17,357 nt of DNA. It comes from Irineochytrium annulatum (lineage: Eukaryota > Chytridiomycota > Chytridiomycetes > Chytridiales > Chytridiaceae). A program made the position numbers and the translations under genes. Positions 8,252 to 17,065 of this stretch are shown here, piece by piece. How positions within the stretch are numbered: the first letter of the stretch is position 1; every line of letters starts with the position of its first letter. The notes below the pieces were generated by a model, which saw only the letters and a program-made list of their open reading frames with translations, did not search any database and was not told the DNA's origin. The stretch covers positions 1 to 17,357 of the forward strand of contig JADGJL010000606.1 of assembly GCA_027600665.1 (NCBI GenBank), written 5' to 3'.

Positions 8252-10149
8252 ATGGACATCAACGCGACGGCGGCAGCGAACGGGACGCTCGACAGCGGTG
8301 GCGGCGGCGGGGGCGGGTTGAACGGGACGAACGAGTTGGACGACGGGAGTTCATCATGGTTCCAGCCCATCGCCATCGATTACACCGCGGGAGTGAACGC
8401 GTGCTCGCTCGCGGCGGCCGTGGTTGGCGTCGCGCTGCTTCTCCTCTGCTGGCAGAGGGACGGCAAGTTCTTCGAGCGGATCAGCCTGCGGATCGTGATG
8501 GTGCTGATGGTCGACAACGTCTTTTACCATATAAACTACATATGGGGGATGTACCTCGTGACAAATGTTGCCTGCCAGGCAAACGTGTTGATATACGTGT
8601 TCTTTGACGTCTTTAGAACCCTTATGACGGCCGCCCTCGCGTAAGCGATCTTTCTTACACTGCGATTGTGCAGGTGATAACGATGCCATTTTTCTATCAG
8701 CTTTCACCTGTTCTACATATGCGTCCTCAAACGCACCGTCCACCGTTATATGTTTGAGGCCTACCTTATTAGCGCGGCTATCCTCAGTGTGGGCATTGCC
8801 TTGCCGTCCTACTTTTTGGACGCGGTGTATTTCTCGCCGTTCTGGGGCTGTTGGTACAACTCGGCGGAGGTTGCCTGGATATTTTACTACGGCCCGCTGA
8901 TGGTTCCCTGCTTAACTGCCTTGATCCTGGCGCTGGCCGTCAGGATCTCAATGATGGTAAGAGACATTCTTTGGCATCTCATTGTAAGTTGTGCAGTGAA
9001 GTAACGGGAACGTAAATAGGAACATCTGAAGTTGAGCAATTCCGTTGGTTCCATTCGGACGACGAACGTGCAGACGTCGAAGGACGCTGTAAACGTAAGG
9101 CCTTGCGTCTCATACCGTTCCGAGGAACTCGTCATTAACTTTTACCACCTACAGACAGAAACTTCCGCAAAGTCCCCCTTTTCCTTTCTCCTACCCGAAT
9201 CCCAGCGCCTTCTCCCCCTGGCCAGTGACGCCCCGACCTCCGACGTTGGCGCTGCCGGCCCTACCATCCGTCGGTCATTCTTTAACTTCTCACCCGCCTA
9301 CCCGCCGGGTATTGGGAAGGTGCCGGCAAAGAAGACCTCGCCGTATCGTGACGAAAGCGGTGTCAGCGCGGGCGAAAGCTCAAGCGGGTCGGTCGGACAC
9401 ACGATCGTCATGCACGAGATGCGCTCGCCGTCCATACAACCCCTTTTGCCTTCAGTGCCCGGTCGTTCTTCCTCGATGCGGAAGCCCGACGTGACCAAAG
9501 AGCCGACCGAGGTGCATCAGGCGGACGAAAATCGCTCGGCGGGCACCATCGGCGCGGACGCAGTGATGGCGTGCGCGCCGGCCACGCACCCGCCAATGGG
9601 TTGTGCGGGTGCCGGCGTCGTAAGCATGGGTGGGTCGAGCGTCGGCGGCAGCATCGGCATTACCTCTTCGGGCGGTTGGGGCGCGGACGGGGTGGACGGA
9701 ATAAAGGCCGCGAGGATCAAGCGGAGGGAGACGGTCAGAAAGCTAGAGAAGAAATACAGCAAGCCGTTTGGGCTTGCGGATGCGGACAAATTGAGGTGCT
9801 TTTCTGCGTTGTCGTTGGTGCGTTTTTTATATCCTGCTAAATGGCTTGCAACGGTCAATACAGGGCGGTAGCGCTTCCTGTTACCTTGTAGTAAGTGACT
9901 GAAAACATTATATCTTTTGCCAATGCGAACCGACACTAATCGTAAATTCCCAACAGCGCCTTGATCCCAATCTTCTGCGAGACGCTCAGCTCCATCTGCG
10001 AGTGGTCGGACGAGGTTCCCTGGTGTACTTCAGACATCGCGTTTGTGCTTGACATTACCACCTCAAGCATGTTTGGGCTTCTAACCTTCCTCGTCCTGTG
10101 CCTCGACCCAAAGTTCCTCGAAACGCTTCGCCGGACAAAGACTTCATGA
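8252..10149 (+). CDS. Seven-transmembrane receptor A, fungal GPCR-like (6 exons)
   Basis: Exons are 8252-8640, 8701-8956, 9020-9094, 9155-9795, 9864-9890 and 9957-10149, giving 526 aa. The N-terminus is short, outside-facing in the model, has no signal peptide and carries NAT, NGT and NGT glycosylation sequons and a Gly run. Membrane spans are about 48-67, 76-98, 107-139, 149-170, 187-215, 453-475 and 487-512. Cys108 at the top of TM3 and Cys180 in the second outer loop are placed for the usual disulfide. The third inner loop is very large (about 216-452) and Ser/Pro/Gly-rich; it ends with the basic RRETVRKLEKKYSKPFGL before TM6. The tail after TM7 is only about 14 residues. There is no DRY motif; LKRTVHR follows TM3. 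A G-protein-coupled role at a membrane is inferred from topology. The closest class (cAMP-receptor-like or Git3-like) and the ligand cannot be decided from sequence alone. It is a tandem paralogue of receptor B with identical exon phases. Confidence 0.85.
9095..9154 (+). other. Stop-free 60-nt intron 3 of receptor A
   Basis: Donor GTAAGG, acceptor CTACAG, with a TTAAC branch-like site. It is a multiple of three without an in-frame stop, so retention would add 20 residues to the third inner loop. The matching receptor B intron (11340-11400) is 61 nt and does contain a frame change, which supports its being a true intron. Confidence 0.8.
9864..9890 (+). other. 27-nt microexon (exon 5) of receptor A, within TM6
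   Basis: It is flanked by an acceptor (AATACAG) and a donor (GTAAGT). It encodes most of RAVALPVTLY together with the split flanking codons, the start of TM6. It is phase-symmetric, so skipping it would delete nine residues without shifting the frame. It is 26 of 27 bases identical to the receptor B microexon, while the flanking introns are not alike. Confidence 0.85.
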
Positions 10150-10524
10150 CCGAACGGGTCGTTATATGGCGCGTGGGCAACGCCGTAAAGGCGGTCCGCC
10201 TCTAATAGCTGATTTTAACATGAGCGTACAGAGTCGATGCAAGCATAAAATGTTCTTGTAGATCTAGAATAAAATGGTTAGCAGGAAATAAAACAACTCC
10301 GGTTTGCTAGCATCCTGTCTCGGACGAAGTTTGTGCAGCACAAATGGTAACTGTCCTGGTCAGATAAAATTTCCTCTAGACAAAAATCCGCCCCGGTCGC
10401 CATTCCCGGCCGTCTCCGCCTGGTCGGGAGGCCTTGAACGCAATGGACCGGGATTTACTTTCATGGCCGTCGGGATCGGCAGACAAGGCCAGTCGACGCG
10501 GCCCGCCCGCGAAAATCTTGCAGA
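10150..10524 (+). other. Intergenic between receptors A and B
   Basis: This 375-nt stretch holds the receptor A 3' end and the receptor B promoter and leader. Two AATAAA signals sit at 10268-10273 and 10287-10292. Upstream ATGs at 10443 and 10463 are out of frame with the receptor B start and run past it. There is weak resemblance between the sequence just before the receptor B start and the leader of receptor A, as expected if the duplication included the promoter. Confidence 0.55.
10268..10292 (+). terminator. Paired AATAAA polyadenylation signals of receptor A
   Basis: Two AATAAA hexamers begin at 10268 and 10287, about 120-140 nt after the receptor A stop, in an AT-rich context. Either could direct cleavage and polyadenylation of that mRNA. 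Confidence 0.6.
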
Positions 10525-12387
10525 ATGGACGCGAACGCGACCGCCGGGATGAACTCCACCCTCGACGACGATGACGGGGGCAACGGGGCAGACGTGGCCA
10601 CATCGTGGTTCCAGCCCCTCGCCGTTAGTTACACTGCCGGAGTGAACGCGTGCTCGCTCGTCATGTCAATCGTTGGCGTCGCGCTGCTTCTCCTCTGCTG
10701 GCGGGTGGACAGCAAGTTCTTCGAGCGGATCAGTCTGCGGATCGTGATGGTGCTGATGGTCGACAACGTCTTGTTCCACATAAACTACATACGGGGGCTG
10801 TACCTCGTGACAGACGGTGCTTGCCAGGCGAATGTCTTTATATATGTGATCTTTGATGTCTTCAGGGCACTCATGACGGCCAACCTTGCGTAAGCGTTCG
10901 ATTCGTTGCACTTTGAGGCGTTTGATTGCTAACTTTTCCCTTAGCTTTCATCTATTCTACATATGCGTCCTGAAGCGCACCGTCCACCGCCATATGTTTG
11001 AAGCCTATCTGATCAGCGCGGCTATCCTCAGCGTGGGAATCGCCTTGCCGTCCTACATTGTGGACGCGGTATACTTCTCAGAGTCCTGGGGCTGCTGGTA
11101 CAATTCGGCGGAGGTCGCTTGGATATTCTATTACGGACCCCTGATTGTGCCCTGCATAACGGCTTTGATCCTGGCGCTGGCCGTTAGGATCTCAATGATT
11201 GTAAGTGATGTTCCTGACATTTCATTTGCATATTGTTCGGTGAAGTAATGAGAAAACAAAACAGGAACATTTAAAGTTGAGCAATGCGGTTGGCTCTATT
11301 CGGACGACGAACCTTCAGACGAACAACGACGCTGTGAGCGTAAGACCCTGCATCTCCACCCCTGCCGCGGAATTCGATGTTAAGCTTGCATTGTTTGCAG
11401 ACACGATCTCCACCAAAAACCCGCTTCTCCCTCCCCCCCGAATCCCATTGCCTTCTCCCCATCGTCAGCGACACCCCAGCATCCGACGCTGTCGCGACCG
11501 CCTCAACCATAAGACGTCCATTCGTTGAGTTCTCACCGTGCTACCCGCTGGTCGCTGAAAAAATGCCAGCAATGAAGACCGCGGCGTATCATGACGACTC
11601 TTGTGGAAACGCAGCCGAAGCGGACCAAGCGACCGGCCACACGATCGTCATTCATGAGACGCGCTCGCCTTCTATACAACCGCTCCTGCCATTAGTGCCC
11701 GATCAAAGTTCTCCAACACGGAAGCATGAGACGCCAAAGGTGTTAAATCAGATGTCTGAAGCGGACGCGTTACGCTCGGTAGGCACGATCGACGCAGACG
11801 AAGTGGCGACGTGCGCGCCGGCCACGCACACGGCATCGGGTATCGCTGGCGCAGGCGTCGTAAGAACGGGTGGGTTGAGCGGCGGCGGAATCAGCACCGG
11901 CTTCAGCTCAAGCGGTTGGGGCGTGGATCGGGAGGACGGGTCAAAGGCGGCGAGGAGTAAGCGGAGGGAAACGGTGCGGAAGCTAGAAAAGAAGTACAGC
12001 AAGCCATTCGGGCTTGTAGATGCGGATAAGTTGAGGTGCTTTTCGCTTTCTACTTGGTACTTTATGTGATTTGTGCTAACGGATCTTGGTCATTATAGAG
12101 CGGTAGCGCTTCCTGTTACCTTGTAGTACGTGTTAAGAGATCACTCTTTCTAAACTTCCGCATTCATACTTACACTGATGATACCTCCTAATAGTGCCCT
12201 GATCCCGATATTTTGCGAGACGCTCAGCTCCACTTGCGAGTGGTCCGACGAGGTTCCCTGGTGCACCTCGGACATCGCATTCCTGCTCAACATCACCACC
12301 TCGAGCATGTTTGGCATCCTCACCTTCCTCGTTCTGTGTCTCGACCCAAAGTTCCTCGAAACGCTTCGCCGGAGAAAGGTGTCATGA
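10525..12387 (+). CDS. Seven-transmembrane receptor B, paralogue of receptor A (6 exons)
   Basis: Exons are 10525-10889, 10945-11200, 11265-11339, 11401-12035, 12099-12125 and 12195-12387, giving 516 aa. Exons 2, 3, 5 and 6 have exactly the same lengths as in receptor A (256, 75, 27 and 193 nt) and all phases agree. The short N-terminus has NAT and NST sequons and an acidic Asp run where receptor A has Gly. Cys100 and Cys172 match the TM3/second-loop disulfide pair. In exon 2 (TM4-TM5 region) I count 77 of 85 residues identical to receptor A, whereas the third inner loop is conserved only in islands: the block after TM5 (EHLKLSN.VGSIRTTN), PES..LLP..SD, HTIV.HE.RSPSIQPLLP, and the basic RRETVRKLEKKYSKPFGL before TM6. 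The start has A at -3 and G at +4, a better context than receptor A. Role and class carry the same uncertainty as for A. Confidence 0.85.
12099..12125 (+). other. 27-nt microexon (exon 5) of receptor B, within TM6
   Basis: It lies between acceptor TTATAG and donor GTACGT and encodes the same TM6 stretch as in receptor A. The preceding intron uses the unusual donor GTGCTT in both genes (9796 and 12036). Reading through that intron ends in a stop within about 30 residues, leaving a receptor without TM6-TM7. Confidence 0.85.
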
Positions 12388-12757
12388 CAAAAAGCCGTCA
12401 ACGAAAGCGGAGGGTTAGCGCTACTTTCAGCTGAGTGAAAAATATGTTGGCGATATGATCGATGAGATGGGGCTCGTCTGTTTGTAGATACATAATAAAA
12501 CTGTGTATTAGAACAACATTTTGGATGTTGGCGTCCAAATATGCATTGATCAAATGTTCATGGCGAACGAGTTCGCTTGGCGTATCGGGCAATATTAAAT
12601 AAAACGACGTATGTAATGGAGTACTGTTAGACCGAAAGAAATGATGGCAGAAATGAATACGGGAACTGAAGTGGCCAGAAAAGTTCAATTAGACGCTGTT
12701 TGTAAGTGGACTACTAGGCGCTTACTTTCCTACAAAAACTTCCCTATCGCATAACGC
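12388..12757. other. Convergent intergenic region (receptor B / thioesterase 3' ends)
   Basis: This 370-nt AT-rich stretch lies between two genes that end toward each other. On the plus strand AATAAA occurs at 12494-12499, about 107 nt after the receptor B stop, and again at about 12599-12604. No AATAAA is seen on the minus strand for the thioesterase. No further gene is supported. Confidence 0.6.
12494..12499 (+). terminator. AATAAA polyadenylation signal of receptor B
   Basis: A canonical hexamer about 107 nt past the receptor B stop, at a distance similar to the first of the pair behind receptor A. A second hexamer follows near 12599. Confidence 0.55.
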
Positions 12758-13536
12758 TCAAAGTTTCGGCTTCGCCGTCGTCACCCCAATCCTAAATTTC
12801 GTATGTCTCCCCGTTCCCACGACCCTTCCGACCTCCCCTCCAGCCTCCACTACATACACCGTCGCGCTCGTAAACACCAGCTTGTTCCCATGGTGCGTGA
12901 CCTCGGCCACGCACCTCAGCCTGTCCCCCTCCTTCGCGGCCCCGATGAACGACACGCCGAGATCCGTCGACACGCCCGAGAGGCCTATTGGGTCGACGGA
13001 GATCACGGCGAGCGAGGTATAGAAGTCGATCAGGGTCGCGAGGCAGCCGCCGTGAAGGAAACCGCGGCCGTTGAGGTGCCGGCGCGTGAGGATGATGTCG
13101 AAGGTCACTGTTAATAGAGTATTCAGCCGCTCGAAGGCCTTCCATGGGTGTAATCCATCACATCGACTACTCTCATCCTTCAGGAATGTCGCCGATTCGA
13201 GTGATCGCCTTGCCCTTCTTCCAGTGATCACGAAGAGAAACAACGATCATGCAACCCACCAAGGCGCCATAGTATATAGCCCGCCTTGTTCAATTGGACT
13301 AGGGGTGGTAAAATCGCATAATTCCATTCCTAATACAAACCTTTCCCAACGTCAGCGTCCAGGATCTCGGTGTGGTCAATGATCGGTTGTGCCCACTTGT
13401 CGTCGCCGTGGAGGTCGCGGAAGAGGGCGAGGACAGACTGCATATAGCCGATGCGCTCCGGTTTGGTGGGGAAGTCGCGGAGACGGATGGACATGTCGAA
13501 CCCTGGCGGGGACGAAGGAGGAGATTGGCCAGCCAT
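12758..13536 (-). CDS. Hotdog-fold acyl-CoA thioesterase, ACOT13/THEM2-like (2 exons)
   Basis: Exons on the minus strand are 13536-13341 and 13107-12758, giving 181 aa. Splicing (intron 13108-13340, GTTTGT...AACAG, phase 1) joins DADVGK to VTFDIILTRRHLNGRG. The PaaI/4HBT signature is clear: FLHGGCLATLID with His84-Gly85-Gly86 and Asp93, plus Asn78 and Ser112 at positions that match the active-site Asn, Asp and Ser of mammalian THEM2. GRHTKF near the C-terminus is also typical. The enzyme should hydrolyse acyl-CoA thioesters to free acid and CoA, probably medium or long chains, often in mitochondria for this family; no clear targeting peptide is seen. The N-terminal ~55 residues are a lineage-specific extension compared with the ~140-aa human protein. 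The intron is 233 nt, three or more times longer than others in the window. The frame stays open upstream of exon 2 to an ATG at 13243, so an alternative first exon is possible. Confidence 0.87.
13108..13340 (-). other. 233-nt intron of the thioesterase gene
   Basis: Donor GTTTGT and acceptor TTAACAG. The exon 2 frame is open for 136 nt upstream of the acceptor, to an ATG at 13243, which would give an alternative N-terminus lacking the exon 1 residues. The donor hexamer is the same as that of the first CNB-protein intron. Confidence 0.7.
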
Positions 13537-14000
13537 GGAGCAGGTGTTGGAATGCGTGGCGGTGGCTTTACGAGATCGACAGATCACGCATTTGACAAGC
13601 TTCCACAGCGCATTTGTTTCTTTTTCATCACGCGTTACATAACATCGAACGCCGGCGCAGGGAAGACCGATAATAAAGGTTTTTGTTATCATTAAAATCA
13701 ACATTTGCTTATCATCTTCGTCGTTGGACCGCTTCTCTTTTTCTTCCGCAGCTTGTCCTCATGTTCAATTGTATCTTCAGGTGTCTCGCACCAAGGAGTG
13801 GGGGGTGGGCGGGTCTTCCATGACCATCACTCGAATCCTCGCGGCCGTGCTGGTCCATCATTCCTAGAGTCCCGCCTTTGTGCCCGTACGAGGCTTATAG
13901 GTCCTCGGCTTCAGCCGAAGGCGGTGCCGTTCGAGGGCTTTTGGCCTAACCCCCAAAGGACGCGGCAACGGTCGTCCGTCGTCTTTGCTGCAACGGCTGC
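13537..14000. promoter_or_regulatory. Divergent promoter region (thioesterase / CNB protein)
   Basis: This 464-bp stretch separates two divergent start codons. The AT-rich part around 13660-13760 contains AATAAAGG-like and T-rich stretches that could serve either core promoter. A short inverted repeat lies at 13905-13918. In the CNB-protein frame an upstream TAA at 13947 shows that the frame opens only here. Open frames inside the region look non-coding. Confidence 0.5.
13905..13918. repeat. Short inverted repeat (TCGGCT-TC-AGCCGA)
   Basis: Perfect 6-bp arms around a 2-base centre, extendable with a bulge to CCT/AAGG. It lies about 85 bp before the CNB-protein start and could be a protein-binding palindrome or a hairpin in the 5' leader. 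The significance is unknown. Confidence 0.4.
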
Positions 14001-17000
14001 ATGGGATCAGGCCATCGCAAATCCTTCGGTCAGGATCACCCTGTCTCCATCGGGACGTTGAAGATCAACACAACGTCCCCCTCATCACGTCCCGATTTTG
14101 CGACGTCGCATCCGCCACCTGCGATGTACGTCGAGAAGCCCGACAGTCCCATCGACCGGGTGCGGGGCGACAGCCCACCCCGCCTCCTTCCACCACCGGG
14201 CCCGGGGCGATCCGCGTTCCCCTCTGCCGTCACCGTCAGCAGGTCGCAGCATAACATGCGGCTGAGGACGGCCCACGCGAAGGTTGACACGGGCTCGCAT
14301 CGGGCGTCGACGAATCACGGGAACGCCGGGCGGGTGTCGGAGAACGATCAGAGGGCGCGGTGGCCGGTGGCCGCGGGAATGGACGCGGCGCCACAGAAGG
14401 CGCACGTCACGGACTATCGGGTAACGGGGACCGAGGCTTTAAAACAAGGGTCGACGCGGCCGAAGACGCGTGCGAAGCTGCCACCTCGGACGGCCGGCCG
14501 CGTGAAGTTTGGTGAGCTGCCAGACCAGCCCAGCCGGCAGGAGAGTCGGCAGGCGACGATGCGTCCCACCACTTACCGCGGTTTTCCTTCGCTGTCGACG
14601 CCGAACGACGTGGCCCGCGGGACACCGACCCATCCGACGCGTTCAGGCAAGTCTCGGTCGAGCCGGAATCGACATGGTCGCGGGTCCCCCCGGCAGACGC
14701 GGCCGAAGACGCAGCAAACTCCCATCATTTCACGCCCGATGACCACCAGCGTCCCTGCGGTTCCCGATTCGGACGACTTGCGGACAACCACGCCGCTGCC
14801 GCACCTTCACAAACGGACGCGGGCCCGTCCACAGACCCCGCCAGCCGAGAACGATTACGTAACGCGTCCAATGTCCCCTCACAAGCCCTACATCCTCAGC
14901 CATCACGTGCGCGCGATGGCCTTGAAGGCGCGACCGCAGGAGGTCAAAGATAACTTTGAGCAGCGGATGCGTGGCCTGTTTCTCCCATCGCTGTTTCAAA
15001 GCACGGAGGACATCACGGGACTCGCAGCGCTGAGGAGGAAGAGGCAGGAGGAGGCTGAGAGGCGGAGGGGGCCCGCGTTAAGCGTTGACAACACAAACGG
15101 AGACGATCAGGACGATGGTGGACGGAGCCGTGCGATGTCGGCACGGGCGAGGACGGCGCAGAGGAGGGCCACCAGGGCCATGGGGCTGTCTAAGGTTGAG
15201 AAAGACGCCGCCAACAGGGTGAGTAGAGACATATTGGCGCAGGGTGGCGCACCCGCCGCGGCGCCGACTCCGTCGTCGAACCCCATTATCAGCGTCGTGC
15301 CGGCGAATATGTCATCGAAGAGGGAGAAGAACTCTTCGGCCCGCATCCGGCAGTTCTTGTCGAAACCTACGCAGTCAAGGACGATACAGTACCCGATGGC
15401 GACTATCGACCGCGCGCGGTACGAGATGAGCCCGCCGGACCTGGATCTGTGCGCGCTGCGGTGGCGCGTGTTGTTGCACTGGGCCCTCCGGGAACGGCGG
15501 CGAAAGGTGGAGGTATTGGAGGACCGGTCCGAGATTGCGTCGATGGCGGCAGAACAGGAGCGGGCGGGTGGGGTCGTCAGGAATGAGCTTACGCAGGAGG
15601 ATTTGAGAAGGAATGAGCTCAGGAAGGACAGGATGGATATCATTTCGGCCATGCGGGTGGAAAGAGTGATTGCGATCCCGCGGAGCCAGAGGGATGAGAA
15701 GGATCTGGACGTGATTGATAAAGTATTAGGCAGGATCAGGATATTTGCGAAACTGCCACCTGCGGTTTGTGTTTTCATTGCGGTCTTACCCGATTAATTG
15801 CAAACTTAAACGGATATGTCTTGCATTTCTCAGCATCGCTACAAGCTTTACAACACGTGCAAGATCGAATCACACCCCCGCGGGACGGTGCTCATCAAGG
15901 AGGGCCATGTCGCTCGCTATATATACATCATCCTCCTCGGCGAGTGCCTGCTACAGATCCGACCCATGCACCTGACTTCGTCCGTGACTCTTAAGCTGAA
16001 AGTCGGCGGGTGCGCGGGAGAGTTCTCGTCGTACGGGTTGAATGAGGTTAGGGACATGCGGGCCACGTGCCTGATGCGAACCGAGGTCCTAAGGGTCGAC
16101 AAACTGGACTTTGTCACCATCTCGCGAGAGGCTCGTAACATGGATTCCTACATTGCCGAGTATTTTGTCACGGTTCCGCCGTTATTAAGCGCAGATAAGG
16201 CGGTGCCAATTCAGCTAAGCCAGCGGAGGTGATAGCCGTATTCCCAAAGCCATTCAGAAATATTAACGTAGCGTTTGTAAACAGCGTCGTCCGTCGCTAC
16301 GAAACCGACACCCTCATTGTCCGCGCTGGCGAGGTTTGCCCAAACGTCTACTTCGTCGTTCGCGGCAAAGTCCGCGCCCTCCACCTCGTCACCTTCCTTA
16401 AAATCGACCAAGGCCCCCTCCCGGGTAAAGCCACCTCAAAGCACCGCTATAGCCTGATCCCATACAACGGGCAAGCGCCACCGGAGCCCGCACCTCCAAC
16501 CATCATCAGCTCGAGCGGATTCGCGAGCAGGCCGACGCGGTTCGGCGAGAGCGAGGTCGTCCGGGAGTTGGCGGGCGTTGTAGACATCGTCCCTGGCCAA
16601 ATCTTCCCACCGCTAGGGCCGAGCCGAATTGAGCTTGAGGGTAACCTGATAAGCGCGGCGCGGCGGCAAAGCAGCGTGGGGGGCAGCAATGGCGACCTGC
16701 CGCTCCCGGGCGCCAGCAACAGGGGTAGCAGCATCGCAGTCCAGCAGGACGAGTCGAGCGCTTACCCGGCACCGTTCCACTTCGTCGTGACGGAAAAGCT
16801 CGAGTGCGTCGTGATCGCGCGGCAGGACCTTGCGGAGTTGCTCCCGCCGGAGGTGTATAGGAGGTTGCACGAGAGTTCGATAGGGATCACGAATGTGTCT
16901 GGGGAGGAGATAGAAGAGAGATATCTGGCAAGTCAGGGGTGGAGGGGTGCCATGGAGTTGGACAAGAAGGTTATGAAGGATCTGACAGATGTGGGGTTTA

Positions 17001-17065
17001 AGGACGCTTCGTGGAGCCAGCCTGTAGTACCATATGGGGAGGAGTATTATCAAACCCTCGATTGA
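14001..17065 (+). CDS. Large protein with two cyclic-nucleotide-binding folds, CNBD2-like (3 exons)
   Basis: The model has exons 14001-15764, 15834 to about 16172, and 16229-17065, about 979 aa. Intron 1 (15765-15833, GTTTGT...CTCAG) is well supported: it joins IRIFAKLPPA to HRYKLYNTCKIE inside the first CNB fold. Residues 1-560 are mostly disordered, rich in Arg/Pro/Thr/Ser, with charged helices near 330-400 and 500-560. CNB fold 1 (about 575-700) shows GTVLIKEGHVARYIYIILLGE, then AGEFSSYG and MRATC...VLRVDKLDF. CNB fold 2 (about 702-920) starts VFPKPFRNINVAFVNSVV, continues with AGEVCPNVYFVVRGKV, carries a ~130-residue insertion, and closes with KLECVVIARQDL. The layout recalls CNBD2-type proteins. 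Neither fold has a clean phosphate-binding cassette, so ligand binding is doubtful and a structural or protein-binding role is possible. An in-frame TAA at 13947 bounds the start; ATG 14124 (G at -3) is an alternative. The second splice is uncertain. Confidence 0.75.
16167..16228 (+). other. Probable second intron of the CNB protein (exact ends uncertain)
   Basis: The frame changes between EAEYF-side residues (...SYIAEYFVT, ending near 16172) and VIAVFPKPF (from 16229), and the upstream frame hits TGA at 16230. Donors that restore the frame with the GGAG acceptor at 16228 are GTCACG (16167) and GTTCCG (16173); both are weak. Another option is GTAACA (16135) with TTCAG (16214), a better-looking intron, but it removes the EYF helix that related proteins keep. 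Confidence 0.5.

Noticed and set aside
12388..12757. Search for a transposon or terminal inverted repeats explaining the receptor duplication
   Set aside because: No transposase-like frame, no long terminal or inverted repeats and no target-site duplication were seen around either copy. Unequal crossing-over is a simpler explanation.
13901..13960. Structured-RNA or tRNA-like look around GTTCGAG near 13930
   Set aside because: Only a 3-bp stem flanks the loop and no acceptor or D arm is found. Only the short inverted repeat beside it is kept as a feature.
13705..14061. Plus-strand open frame in the thioesterase/CNB promoter region
   Set aside because: It has a hydrophobic start by T-rich chance, overlaps the CNB-protein start in another frame, and has no domain or fitting splice sites.
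15107..15778. Minus-strand open frame (223 codons) opposite the CNB protein
   Set aside because: It is a shadow of the sense coding frame. It ends where the sense exon ends and has no recognisable family features.
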